Part shown: positions 11,660 through 22,865 of the stretch, in pieces
Numbering within the stretch: position 1 is the stretch's first letter
How the letters are laid out: every line of letters starts with the position of its first letter
Source: Brassica napus
Lineage: Eukaryota > Streptophyta > Magnoliopsida > Brassicales > Brassicaceae
Direction of reading: 5' to 3'
DNA length: 64,000 nt
NCBI RefSeq assembly: GCF_020379485.1
Contig: NC_063442.1
Span: 16,862,009-16,926,008, forward strand
Made by a program: the position numbers and the translations under genes
The notes under the pieces: generated by a model
Seen by the model: only the letters and a program-made list of their open reading frames with translations
Database searches by the model: none
What the model was told of the DNA's origin: nothing

Positions 11660-12802
11660 TTAAAGCTTCCATTCAGGAATAGGGACGGGGACAAGCGTTT
11701 CAACATACGTCTCAAGAAACTCACAGGTAGAGAGGGACAAACTAGTCTCAACATTTGTCAAGCTTTTCTCCTCTAAGTTGTAGGAAAGCAATTTTGATTC
11801 TCTCCCAAATTTTACAAGAGCTAATAGCAATCCTGCATAAGTTACCGCAGAGGATAGCCAGATCTTATCATCGATACGACAACTAGTTGAGATTTCAAGA
11901 ATGCCAAGCGAGAGATTGCAAATCTTGCTCCAGGATTTGATACCACCACCAGCATCATGTTGGGCAGACCAAACGATTAAACCACCAGACATGTCGTCAA
12001 CCCCTACTGTACATAGACCACCTCCTCTCAATCCCGCTATAACCTGAGGAAGTCCTTTACCACAATTACTCGGACATGGGCACAAGTTGAATGTCTCAGA
12101 CACCAAATCAAAGCTCAAAAGCTTATCAGTTACTTTTACATTATCATCACATAGCTGCCAGAAGATAATTTCACCAACCAGGGTTCCAGAAATTGTATCG
12201 TGGATCATGTCAAAGTTTTCCAAACACAGGCAATCAATCATCCGAGACGCACCTGACTTTAAGGATAACACAAGTGCTTGAGAGGAGCGGCTGCGTCTGC
12301 CTTGCATTTTTAGAACCAACACAATCTTATAATCTTGACTTGAGTGGTCATAGCCAAAACCCATCTCATACCAGTTGTAGCGATAAGGTGGGTGTATTGT
12401 TCTTAATTCTCTCAATGAAGGGTTCCAAAGACCGAAAGTGTTATTTTCAAAATATAAGCAAAAGAGTCCATGGCAGTGACCAAGTACTACAGTAGCATCG
12501 TTAAGCAACCTACTGTCATCTCCAACGTTTATGTTAACCTCTTCGAGTATCATCTCAGGCTTGGCACTTTCAGAAAATCGACCAAGTAGTAGAGTATCCT
12601 CAAAATGGAAGGACACGATCCTCGTTGGGGCATGGGTCATGTGCTGTCTACAAAACCTCTCTTCTTTGAACAAAGATCGCCAACTTTTGCAGACACATCT
12701 AAACCGCATTAAATCCTTAACAGGAACCCTAGTGAGTATTTCCACCACTAATTCAAACGGAAGCTCTCTTCTTCTCCTCATCTTCAGATTTCTAGATGAC
12801 AT
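11660..12802 (-). CDS. F-box protein with F-box-associated domain
   Basis: A single-exon 380-residue protein. Residues about 12-58 form an F-box (ELPFELVVEILTRVPVKDL, RFRCVCKSWRSL), which binds the SKP1-type adaptor of SCF ubiquitin ligases. Residues about 95-330 look like the F-box-associated interaction domain (CHGLFCLY, LWNPSLRELRTI, YNWYEMGFGYDHSSQDYKIV), the presumed substrate-binding part. The chosen start (MSSRNLKMRRRR) is the first ATG; a second at codon 7 is also possible. Length and single-exon form are usual for this very large Brassicaceae family, in which orthology cannot be judged from sequence alone. No frame break is present. Confidence 0.9.
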   Translation of the reverse strand: MSSRNLKMRRRRELPFELVVEILTRVPVKDLMRFRCVCKSWRSLFKEERFCRQHMTHAPTRIVSFHFEDTLLLGRFSESAKPEMILEEVNINVGDDSRLLNDATVVLGHCHGLFCLYFENNTFGLWNPSLRELRTIHPPYRYNWYEMGFGYDHSSQDYKIVLVLKMQGRRSRSSQALVLSLKSGASRMIDCLCLENFDMIHDTISGTLVGEIIFWQLCDDNVKVTDKLLSFDLVSETFNLCPCPSNCGKGLPQVIAGLRGGGLCTVGVDDMSGGLIVWSAQHDAGGGIKSWSKICNLSLGILEISTSCRIDDKIWLSSAVTYAGLLLALVKFGRESKLLSYNLEEKSLTNVETSLSLSTCEFLETYVETLVPVPIPEWKL

Positions 12803-12944
12803 ACCTTAACAACAGCAATCGAATTGAGCAGCTCTCCTCTGGCGGGCGAAGATTCCAATAATCTCTCTTAACCTTCAGATCTGTTTTTTTTTTATCTGTC
12901 TTACAAAAGCGTCTCAAACTGATGTCGGAAAAAGCTCTCTCTCT

Positions 12945-12954
12945 CTATTTATAG
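12945..12954 (-). promoter_or_regulatory. TATA box of the F-box gene
   Basis: On the minus strand the sequence reads CTATAAATAG, about 145 bases before the F-box ATG. A CT/GA-rich stretch follows where a leader would start. Position and match fit a plant core promoter. Confidence 0.6.
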
Positions 12955-13167
12955 GCAAGCTGTTTGTCAAATCTAACCTAAGGAATAAGATTTTCCAAAT
13001 CTGTTAATGGAACCGTTTTTAGTTTAAATAAATTTCCAATCGTCTTTTTTTTTCCTTTTTTTTTTTTGCTCTTCACCGTGACTCTTTTTTTTTTTTTTAA
13101 TTTCTAATTGTAGTGTGTTTGTCGAATGTTCGATGTGATCCTTCCTTCCTTCTCTCTCTCGATGTGT

Positions 13168-13212
13168 TTGGTGCCTGATAATGCACTTAATTCAACTGCT
13201 CTTGCATCTCTC
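13168..13212 (+). pseudogene. Fragment of allantoinase exon 7
   Basis: These 45 bases match ALN exon 7 (9231-9275) at 39 positions, starting TTGGTGCCTGA, and encode [15 protein letters not shown] versus [15 protein letters not shown]. Nothing of the neighbouring ALN exons is seen. It sits immediately before the KEA3-like remains, about 4 kb from the intact gene. Confidence 0.65.
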
Positions 13213-13560
13213 GGTATTTTCTTTTTTGATGGGTTTTGGTAGATTCTTGGTTTCTTCTTTGCTGGTGTATTGCTCAATCAATTTGGTTTTATTAGAAATC
13301 TCACGGATAATAAAGTTCTTTCGGAATGGGGATAGTAATGTTCATTTTGTTGACAGGAAGCTTTATGCATTGAGTTGATTGTTTTGGCTTGCCTTGATTG
13401 TTGTCTCGCAGCTCTTTGAGATGGGACTGGAGCTTTCACTTGCACGTCTCAAAGCTCTCGCAAAATTTGCTTTTGGCATGGGATTATCTCAGGTATGGTC
13501 CTCCTTACTCCTTACAAACGTTCCCAAGTTGTCTTAAATCGTTTACATTCCTTCGTGTAA

Positions 13561-15332
13561 AGGCCTGTTTGTTTCTCCATCTGAATGGACTATCTAGATG
13601 AAGATAAGAGTTTTGTTTGTTTATGCACTAAAAGTGCAACTCATTCAGATGGATCATCCGGATGACTTTTGGAAATTTAGGCTTAATTTTAAAGTCCATT
13701 CAGCTGAACCAATTTGGATCATTTGAATGGAGATGGTTCATTCAAAATGGTATAATGTATATTATGTCCCTAATGTAATTCACAAATTACAAACCTAAAC
13801 ATAATATCATTTTTGTCACAAACGAAAACTAACAAAACTAAAAAAACATTTTTTCCCGTGCTAAAAACTATTTTTTCATGTCAAAACCCCAAAACGCATT
13901 TTCCCGCTAAAATTGCAAAAAAAATGTTTTCCCGTCAAAATTGCAAAAACGTGTTTTCCCACAAAAACCGAAAACATATTTTCATGCCAAAATCACAAAA
14001 AAATGTTTTCACGCCAACACCCCAAAATACATTTTTCTGCCAAAACACAAAAAACACGTTTTCCCGCCAAAGTCGCAAACCGTGTTTTCCCGCCAAAATT
14101 ACAAAAACGTATTTTTCCTCCAAAACCCAAAAAATGTGTTTTTCCGCCAAAACCAAAAATACGTGTTTTCTCGCCAAAACCGAAAATTTGTATTTTCCTG
14201 TCAAAACCGAAAAATTTCGTTTTCCCGCGAAAAAACGTAAAATGTGTTCCCGCCAAAAACGTGTTTTCCCGCTGAAACCACAAAAACGCGTTTTCCCGCC
14301 AAAACCGCAAAAACACGTTTTCTCGCCAAAACCGCAAAAACGCATTTTTCCGCCAAAACCGCAAAAACGCGTTTTCCCGCCAAAATCGCAAAAGACGCGT
14401 TTTCTCCCCAAAACCGCAAAAACGGGTTTCCCGCCAAAACCGCAAAAACGCGTTTTCCCGCCAAAACCGCAAAAACGCGTTTTCCCGCCAAAATCGCAAA
14501 AACGCGTTTTCTCGCCAAAACCGCAAAAACGCGTTTTCCCGCCAAAACTGCAAACGCACGTTTTCCCGCCAAAATCGCAAAAGCGTGTTTTCCTCCAAAA
14601 ACGCAAAAAGCGCGTTTTCCCGCCAAAACCGCAAAAACGCATTTCCCGCCAAAATCGCAAAAGCAAGTTTCCCGCCAAAATCGCAAAAACGTGTTTTCCT
14701 CCAAAAACGCAAAAAACGCGTTTTCCCGCCAAAACGCGTTTTTGCCAAAATCGCAAAAATGCATTTTCCCGTCAAAATCGCAAAAACGTGGTTCCCTCCA
14801 AAACCGCAAAAACGTATTTTCTCACCAAAACCGCAAAAACATGTTTTCTCGCCAAAACCAAAAATTTGTATTTTCCCGCCTAAACTGAAAAATCTCGTTT
14901 TCCCGTCATAACTGAAAAATCTTGTTTTCCGTCAAAACAGAAAATATGTGTTTTTTCGCTAAAACCAAAAATCTTGTTTTCCCGCTCAAACTGCAGAAAG
15001 AAAACTCGTTAATTAATTTTGAAATAATTCTAATGTAAATATATTAAACTAAATAATTTAATATAATATAGTTAAAATTAATATCAAACATATGATTAAA
15101 TCAACACAATGGTATTTTGGTAAAGGATATTTTAGTAATTTGTTTACTAAATTCATTTGAATGGAAATGAAAATAAAGAAACGAACATAAGATCCATTTA
15201 GATGATTCATCTAGATGAGCTATGTGGATGGACAAACAAACAATCACAAAAATCTGAATGAATCATTTGAATAGATCATACAAATGAATCATTTGAATAG
15301 AGATGGCAAATGGTGAAACAAACAGCCCCTAA
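13561..15332. mobile_element. TIR element inside a KEA3 pseudogene intron
   Basis: The left end (GGCCTGTTTGTTTCTCCAT at 13561) and the complement of the right end (GGGCTGTTTGTTTCACCAT, about 15312-15330) match at 17 of 19 positions. Inner flanks on both sides share ATTCAGATGGATCATC-like and TCATTTGAATGGAGATGG-like motifs. I could not see a clear target duplication, so the superfamily (hAT or PIF) is open. No transposase is encoded; the middle is the minisatellite. It lies between two KEA3 exons, in what was an intron. Confidence 0.65.
13845..14995. repeat. 27-bp minisatellite, about 40 units
   Basis: Units follow TTTTCCCGCCAAAACCGCAA plus AAACGCG with variation. The period of 27 is a multiple of three, so several frames on both strands stay open for hundreds of codons (KPQKRVFPP on plus, FLRFWREN on minus). 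The central part (14240-14740) is the most uniform and GC-richer; units at both ends are more diverged. TTTTCCCGCC resembles an E2F-type site (TTTSSCGC). Confidence 0.9.
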
Positions 15333-18165
15333 CTTTAAAAATTCTATATCAGAATTTGTAGATCATTGTTTGGTTTAATGTTTACCTTTATTTTGATTAT
15401 TTTCCCTGTTTTGAAGGTTTTGTTATGCACGCTTGCTTTCACCGCGTTTGAGCTCCCACCAAATGGAGCCATAGGGACAAGAATTCTCGAGTTCCTCTTT
15501 CATTCAAGGCCTGACTTGGTAAGGCTTTTCACTTGGTGCTCTTGGAAATATAGAGTACCTTTGGTTCCTGATCCTTTATGCTGGTTCAGAGTTATATCCT
15601 CATATGATCTATTCTTTGTCCAGGTCAAAAAAATGAAACAGCTTCTAGCAGAGAAGGGTGAGCTGATAGAGTAAATTTGTATTTGTATTTATGAATAGGA
15701 AAGAAGAATCCAATGTTCAGGAAACACCGATTCAAGAAATACAATGTTAAGCAACTAATCAGACTAGCGACTCAATCACTGGATTTTCCAGGAAAGTAGA
15801 AAAGAAAAGAAAAGAAAATGTTCACAATACTCGAATGAATGAAAATGAAAGCGTCCCTCTCTTTTTAATTGAAATCGTTACAAACTTCTTCTTACGTCCT
15901 CTCTCTCCTCTGACGTGGCTGATGACGTGTCCCGCACCACTTGAATATCTGTATCATGAGCTACCTACAAGATTTGGCTCAGCAACCTTAGGATTCTTCT
16001 TCTACAGGTTCTGATTATCCAGTATATCTTCTATCTTATATCCCATACAAAATTTCGGATTTTGGAAAAAAAATCTCCTTCTGTGGAAAATTCACCAAAA
16101 ACATATATGCAACAATCTTGCGCAAACACTTTCGTTTGCTATTATACTCCCTGCCTTGCTCGCAGGATATAGCTGTTGTACCTTTACTATTTGTTCTTCC
16201 TGTGTTGGTTGGAGAACCATGTACCTTTGGTTAAGCTGCTTTAAACTTCTATCAGTGTTAGCTTAGTTAGACCATTTCACCTTAACATCTTATTATCTGT
16301 AACTCTGCAAGAATCTTGTTGGGGAAAGCATATTGCCGATGCTTGCAAAAGAAAGCGCAAAGGCTCTTGGTGGGTTGGGCTTCCTCTCCCTTGGAGGAAA
16401 GTTTTTTCTTGGTAGAATCTTCGAGGTACCTTCTCTTCATGTCTTATTTTACGGTGAAGAGGGCAATGTTTTATTTGGTGCATTGTTTAAAACTAAAGCC
16501 CAAAACAATATTCAGGTTGTTGCAGAAACCAGAAGCTCAGAAGCTTTTGTGGCCCTTTGCCTTCTCACAGTTGCTGGGACTTCACTTCTCACTCAAAAGC
16601 TTGGTTTCAGCGACACGGTTCGATTTTAACTTCTCTTCTGTATACAAAATGTAGCTAACTCAGATGTTCTAACTCAATTTTCTTACTATAAAGCTTGGAG
16701 CATTTCTTGCTGGAGCACTTCTAGCGGAAACAAATTTTAGGACACAAATAGAAGCTGATATCAGGCCATTTAGAGGTTTGCTTCTTGGTTTGGTCTTTGT
16801 AACCACAGGAACTTCCGTTGACATGGAAGTAAAGTTACATAAAGATTATCAGCTGAAACGTTTCAGTGTTCATGCTCATGTGGTTAAAATATATATTTGC
16901 AGGTTCTGTTTAGAGAATGGCCTAATGTCCTCACACTCTTGGCTGGTCTGATTGTGATAAAAACACTGATAATAACCGCACTCGGTCCCAGAGTTGGACT
17001 CACACTCCAAGAAAGCGTAAGAATCGGTTTCCTTCTTTCTCAGGGAGGAGAATTCGCATTCGTTGTCTTCTCTCTAGCCAACAGGTCTTTTTATCCTTAT
17101 TCAAACACCTCCAAAGAGATTCAACTTTTTCCTTTCTAGTTAGGTGATCATGATTGTCACAATCAAATATGTGCAGGCTAGGAGTGCTTCCACTTGAGCT
17201 AAACAAGCTTCTCATTATAGTAGTTGTTTTATCAATGGCGTTAACACCTACGCTTAACCAACTTGGAAGAAAGGCAGCTGATTTTATTTTAGATGTAAAA
17301 AAAAGTTGCATCCATCACGTTGCCTTTGACATTGTCTGCGGAAACTAGATGAAGATGTAAACTTTAATGAATCCATTGTCATCATTGGATTTGGACAAAT
17401 GGGTCAGGTAAAAAAGTTATCATTTTCCATTTCTTCTTTACTGATAAAAGGTGAAGTTTTGCTAAGTGGCTTCATATGAGTTTGCTGGTGCTGGCGAACT
17501 TCTTATCAACGCCATTGGTCGCAGGAGTAGATAGTAATCTCGTGGAATGGCCTTATATTGGTTTTGATCTAAACCCTGCTGTAGTGAAGGTCTGAAACAG
17601 CTTAACAGAGGTTTCATATCATAAACTGCTTAGTCTCTTCTTTTGAATATGTTTGTGGTTTTGTGGGGCAGGAATCAAGGAAACAAGGTTTCCCAATATA
17701 GTATGGAGATGGATCTCGGCCATCGGTTTTGCAATCTGCAGGTGTTTTGTGGCAGGAATCAAGGAACCAAGTTATAATGATAATGTATAAAGGCAAGAAG
17801 AGAACCACTGAAAGCTGTTCAAACACTCCGTCTTGCCTTTTCCCTGCGTTGCGGTTATTTCACTACTCTTCCTTCTTCCTTTGTCAACTAATTAAGTTGC
17901 AACAATGGTTAGCTTTGGAACTAAACTGTGGGTGGTTTTAACTTCTTGTTACCAGACTTACCGCATCTTCTTGAACTAAAGAAAGCAGGAGCCACAGATG
18001 CTAGTCTTGAAAAAGCAGAGGTAATCTCATTTTTGAATCTTGATTAATCAGATTTTCGTCCAGGTCGTGAGTCTGTTTTGTTTTTGGTTCACAGACAAGT
18101 TTACAGCTTGGTTCAAAGATGTTGAGAGGATTTGGAGTGATGTCTGATGACGTTAGCTTTCTGAG

Positions 18166-19774
18166 TAGAGTGTTAAAAATGACTTTGCATAATAATCCAT
18201 AAATTTTTGACAAAATTTCGTTTTATGCATATACAAAATATTTACAATAAGATATGACTTTTATTTTAATATGTATATATTGATTAAACTTTTTAAAACA
18301 TAGTTATAAATACAAACTAATTTAATAGTTAAAAATCTTATAACTCAATAATGATATATATATATATATATATATAAAATCCAAACAAAATAACACTAAA
18401 ATAGATAACTAATAAAAAAAATTAAAAACACAATAAAACTTAACACAACATAGAACAGTTCTTGAGATAAAAAAAGATGTGATTCATGATATAATGTTTA
18501 CATGTATAATTTTATCCAACATGATAATTGAAGATGAGTGTCGTCTTGATGCACTAATTGTAGTTGGAAGAGAAGTTTCACCTTAAAAGTAAAAATAGAC
18601 GAAGATGAAACTACCATATTCCAAAAGGTTCTAACTCGGTTTAGACGAATCAAAGATAAAAAAAATTCATTTATTTCTTCTAAATACATTGGTTGATCAT
18701 TTGTGTAAATAAAAATATATCAATAGTATATTATTTAAATAAAACTCTACTATTATTTTGTATGTGGTTATGTAATTTTATTAAATGTAACAATTTTTCT
18801 TTTAATAAGTTAAATTTTAAAATTAAAAAATGATTATAGGTTAAAATCTTATCAAATAAAAGGTGTTATTAACAATAAATAAGTTGAGAAATGAATATAT
18901 TAGAATTTGAGAAAAAAAAAAAGATAAAGGAAATCGCTGGAGCAAATCTCAAATTCAATATGAAATTATCACATTTTGAGGGGAAAAAATGAGAGAAATC
19001 ATTGGATATGGTTTTAGCAATAATACATTTCAATATAGAAAATAATATAAACATCACTTATTTTATAACAGAAATATTTTTTATAAACATCAAATATTTT
19101 TTTATTTAATCAATAGATGAATATTTTTATTTAATATCTTAGTTTTCATTTTTTGGTAGATTTACCAAAAATGTGTTTTTTTTTGTCATCAACCTAAAAA
19201 GATTCAAAAGAAAAAAGGGAAAAAAATGTACTTCTTATTACAAATAGTCAAATAGTGCCTAGTGAGAATGTATATAAATAATTTGTTCCCTGTAAAAAGG
19301 GAATATTTTGCTCAACAGACTCTTAATATTCTAATTGTACAACCATTTAAATGATCAACCACTACACTCAAAAGGTTAGTAGCATAAGCATTATTTTACA
19401 GTTACAAAAGGTTACTTCCAATTAGTTCACATAAAAACCAAACTTCAATACATTTTTCCCAGAGAGGAAATTTGCAAAAGTCTTTAAATTACAATGAGAC
19501 CAAAAGCACAAACTACAAAGTACAAAGAAACGTTTTTTTTTTTTTGTCAAAAGTACAAAGAAACTTAATCCAAAAAGTCATAAACTTCGACGAAACAAAA
19601 GAGTAAAACAAAGAATAAAAAATCAAACCTTTCATAGAAGCTTTCAACTTTACCTTTCAACAACTGTCATTATTATTCCTCAAAAGCCATATTATCAATC
19701 CCCAAGTATCAGGGGTGGACCCAGAAAATAACTTAATATGGAGCACAATATATAAATTTATGTTTTGATAAATA
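18166..19774. other. AT-rich spacer
   Basis: No gene seen. It contains a TA microsatellite at 18353-18376 and, at about 19708, a GGGGTGGACCCAGAAAAT segment of a kind often found at plant repeat edges. Confidence 0.4.
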
Positions 19775-21662
19775 TCCTACTATATAAAAGGGACTAAATC
19801 TCTCTTTTCTAAGCCTTGCCACATAGGCAAAATATTGTGAACCAACCAAGATGCCATGTCATCCGGACTGGGCTTGAGTTAAAAAAAAACTATTTTCAGA
19901 GCCCATTCGACCGATTTCGAAGCCCATTCCCGAACCACTCTCTCATAAGCATAATCCTATGTTCTAAACATCCCGTGTTAAATTTTTTTCAACACTCATA
20001 TCTTAGTAATAGTTTAGAAAATATCTTTATATAAATGTTTTTTTCTTGAATAATATTTAACTATAATTTTTTGTATCTTTTTAACTTTTATAATAAAAAT
20101 ATTGTTTTTAGATAGCAACAAAATATATATAAGAATTATCTTATTTTTCAAATTTTTGATAATTTTATTATATTATTTTAGAATCAATTATTTAATATTA
20201 ATATAACATATAAATTTTATATGATTAAAATAAAATTCGTTTTTAATTATATATAAAATTCATTAAGGGTATTGTTTTAATTAACACACTAGCGAATCAG
20301 TTAAAAATTAATAATAAATCAATAACCTATCTAAGAGTCTAAAACCTAATAAAATATGACAAATAAGAAAAACTAACTAAATTTTAATATAAAATAGAAA
20401 TTTAATATTACTAAAATAAAATTCATTTTTAATATATATATATATATAATATTAATAAATTAGTGACTTAGCTAAAAATAAATAATAAATCAATGATTTA
20501 GCTAAAACCTAATAAAAACATGACAAATAAGCAAATTTACTAAAATTATGGATAATATAAAATATGATTGATTCTTTAATACAAAATTAAAATAAGAGTT
20601 TTGTTAAATAAAACATAAGTTTGTCGTATCGGTGTTACAAAAAAAACAATCATTAATAGTGTCGTAGGAATTATGTCCTTTCCATTAGCGAATAAAATTG
20701 AAGCAGAGTATTGGAGGATAGTTCAACGTATAGACGAGATTATGGAGATTGATATGGGAGTTGAGGTAACGGACACAACTGTTCCTCCGCAAAGAAACGC
20801 TCCTGCTAGACATCCTGGATAAATGAAAGAGACATATCTGGACTTGGCTTTGTGTTAATGGATGGTGACTTTCCAATGCTATTTGGAGCAAGGGCCGATA
20901 TACACGCCCCAAATCACCACTGCAAGCGGAAGCTGAAGGTTTGCTATGGGCAATGCAAGTAATACAAAAGTTTGGACACAGAGAGATGGTCTTTCAATCG
21001 ACTGTGAACAACTGGTTATACTCATTCAAAAGGAGGAAGATTGGCCTGCGTTGGACTCGGAGCTCGACGAAATACAGGCTGTATCCAAAGAATTTTCTGA
21101 ATTTTCTATTGCTTATATTCTTAGATCTTTAAAATTCCGTACGAATAGCCTAGCAAAAGATGTCTGATCACGCGCATCTCGATCAGCTTTTGTAAACCCT
21201 TTTGCACCAAGTTGGCTAGCCCCACAAGCTAGCACGAGGGTGCCAAAAAAGAGAATAAAGTTGAAAGTGAAACCAAATATCTCAATGAACAAATTTATCA
21301 GAAGTCCATATTATGTGGATGTCTATATGGGACAAACAATTTTTTAAGACAATTATAGAATATAGTCACAAAAACCAATCCTAAAATATATAATTAAAAA
21401 AAACCATTTAAACAAACCATCAAAATTTTCAATATTATACCAAATAAGAATATAAAGACCAACTATATTCTCTTCATGTATAATGTGTTGTGGTAAGATT
21501 CAAAAAAATTAACTTACTTTACAGTAAGGAAAAAATAGATTTTTAATTCCAAATTTACAGTAATAACATAACATTTTATAAAACTAAACAATTGACATAA
21601 TAGTACAAAAATATGAAAAAAAATCAAACTACTATCCGCGCGTAGCGCGGACAAGGACCTAG
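19775..21662 (+). mobile_element. Non-autonomous Helitron
   Basis: The 5' end is TCCTACTATATAAAAGG preceded by A. The 3' end is the hairpin CCGCGCGTAGCGCGG (about 21635-21650) followed by ACAAGGACCTAG and then a host T at 21663. These are the rolling-circle transposon hallmarks: a 5' TC, a 3' hairpin plus CTAG, and insertion between A and T. The same two termini recur at 60627-62888. No Rep/helicase is encoded. Confidence 0.85.
20700..21240 (+). pseudogene. RNase H-like domain fragment inside the Helitron
   Basis: Reading through several frameshifts gives SPLQAEAEGLLWAMQVIQKF, then a shifted CEQLVILIQKEEDWPALDSE, then FSIAYILRSLKFRTNSLAKD and FVNPFAPSWLAPQA. This is the order of the plant RVT_3 RNase H-like domain found in LINE-type polyproteins and their single-domain relatives; the AEAE glutamate and the SDC-type aspartate region are recognisable. 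In-frame stops (for example near 20822 and 21166) and the missing base before CEQL make it non-coding. It was probably picked up by the Helitron. Confidence 0.65.
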
Positions 21663-22020
21663 TGACTTAATAAATTAAACTAAACTATAGTCTTTTACAA
21701 GACAGTAGTTATTAAATATTCATTTTCAATCATTTTATAAAATTTTAAATATTCATTTGCAGTTTTAAATATTCATTTTCAATCATTTTATAAAATTTTA
21801 TATACACATAGTCATTTAATTATAACATTTTATTTCTTTTAGCTTTTAATTTTTTCCTAAGTATTGAAAAAAACTTAATAAAATAATTGTTAAAGTTAAA
21901 TTTTAATAAATTATGAGTTTTATTTTGAAAAATTATAATTAAAAATTGTTTGAAATATAATATTCTTTAACATCATTATTGGTTAGAGTTTAGTATTTAA
22001 GGTGTGAGGTTCAGTTTATA
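21663..22020. other. AT-rich spacer
   Basis: Contains two direct copies of an AATCATTTTATAAAATTTTA segment (about 21728 and 21780). No gene. Confidence 0.4.
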
Positions 22021-22084
22021 AAAGCTCCTCTCTTTCTCTTTACCCTTCTCCTCATCCCTCTTCTAAACCCAATCTCAGCCGTCG

Positions 22085-22865
22085 ATTTCATCCTCAACAG
22101 CTTCGTTGACTCTTCAGAAACGCGACAATCGAATTCGAATCCCAGTCCTTACCTTAACCAACCAAACACATACTCAACTGGTCGTGCTTTGTACAACACC
22201 ATCATCCGTACAAAAGACCCAACAACATCCTCTGTTCTACCTTTCTCGACTTCCTTCACTTCACCATGGCTCCTTCCAAAAATGCGGTGATTTCCGGCCA
22301 TTGGCATCGTCTTCCTCTTCACACCTTCCATAGGAATCAACGGAACTAGCTCTGCTCAGCACTTGGGTGGGTCTCTTCAACTTGACTACAACGGCGACCC
22401 AACCAATCCCATCTTCGGAGTTGAGTTCGATGTCTTTGCTGATCAAGACTTCTGCGACATCGACGCTAACCAAGTCGGAATCGATGTTAACTCGGTCTTT
22501 TCCAACGCATCTGGGTTCTGGTCGGTGTTTTTGTCCCGTTGAAGCTTAACAATGGAAGAAACTATCAAGTCTGGATTGATTACAGAGATTCAATAGTCAA
22601 CGTTACTATGCAGCTGGCTGGTAAGATTAGACCTAAGGTATGGAACAGGAGATATTTGTTGGGTTGACAGCAGTTACAGAGAGATTAGTTCAGAGTCATA
22701 AGGTTTTAGGTTGGAGATTTATTAACTCTAACTTCTCTTTGAGTGATAGTTTGATCACAACTGGTTTACCTTCGTTTGTTATACCTAAAGTCTCAATCCT
22801 TAAGTAGACATGCTTTGTTTTTGTCTTGGCGTTGTTATGTTTCTTGGTCGTTCCGCTATCATACC
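22085..22865 (+). pseudogene. L-type lectin receptor kinase (LecRK-VII.1-like), lectin and membrane part
   Basis: The legume-lectin domain of a LecRK is readable across frameshifts: FILNSFVDSSETRQ, STGRALYNTIIRTKDP, SVLPFSTSFTFTMAPSKN, FLFTPSIGINGTSSAQHLG, NPIFGVEFDVFADQDF, DANQVGIDVNSVFSNASG, LKLNNGRNYQVWIDYRDS, VNVTMQLAGKIRPK, then LGWRFINSNFSLSDSLITTG. A TAG at about 22806 follows SILK, and the transmembrane stretch (CFVFVLALLCFLVV) continues after it in the same frame. Four or more indels plus the nonsense codon make it a pseudogene. In Arabidopsis At4g04960 is the neighbour of allantoinase, so this looks like the syntenic remnant. The kinase start resumes at 25449. Confidence 0.85.

Larger units (their letters stand above)
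13250..18165 (+). pseudogene. KEA3-like K+/H+ antiporter, decayed
   Basis: Exon remains read in order as parts of a plant KEA antiporter. They are NQFGFIRNLTD (about 13275), LFEMGLELSLARLKAL (13412-13492), FELPPNGAIGTRILEF (15417-15518), LLAEKGEL (about 15640), DIAVVPLL (16168), MLAKESAKALGGLG (16333), VVAETRSSEAFVAL (16516), GAFLAGALLAETNFRTQ (16696), FREWPNVLTLLAGL (16908), LLSQGGEFAFVVFSLANR, ELNKLLIIVVVLSMALTP (17195), FGQMGQ (17394, NAD-binding RCK start), YIGFDLNPAVVK, MYKGKKRTTE and FGVMSDDVSFLS (18130). The exon for the transmembrane part between RPDL and LLAEKGEL is missing. A TAG interrupts the frame at about 17699-17701, frames shift near 17290-17345 and 17800-17830, and the 3' end is lost. 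KEA3 normally exports protons from the thylakoid lumen. KEA1/2 are close alternatives, but synteny favours KEA3. Confidence 0.85.

Noticed and set aside
13813..14911. Long overlapping ORFs on both strands (up to 356 codons, KPQKRVFPP repeats)
   Set aside because: They follow from a 27-bp repeat whose length is a multiple of three. All share the same unit and there is no support for expression.
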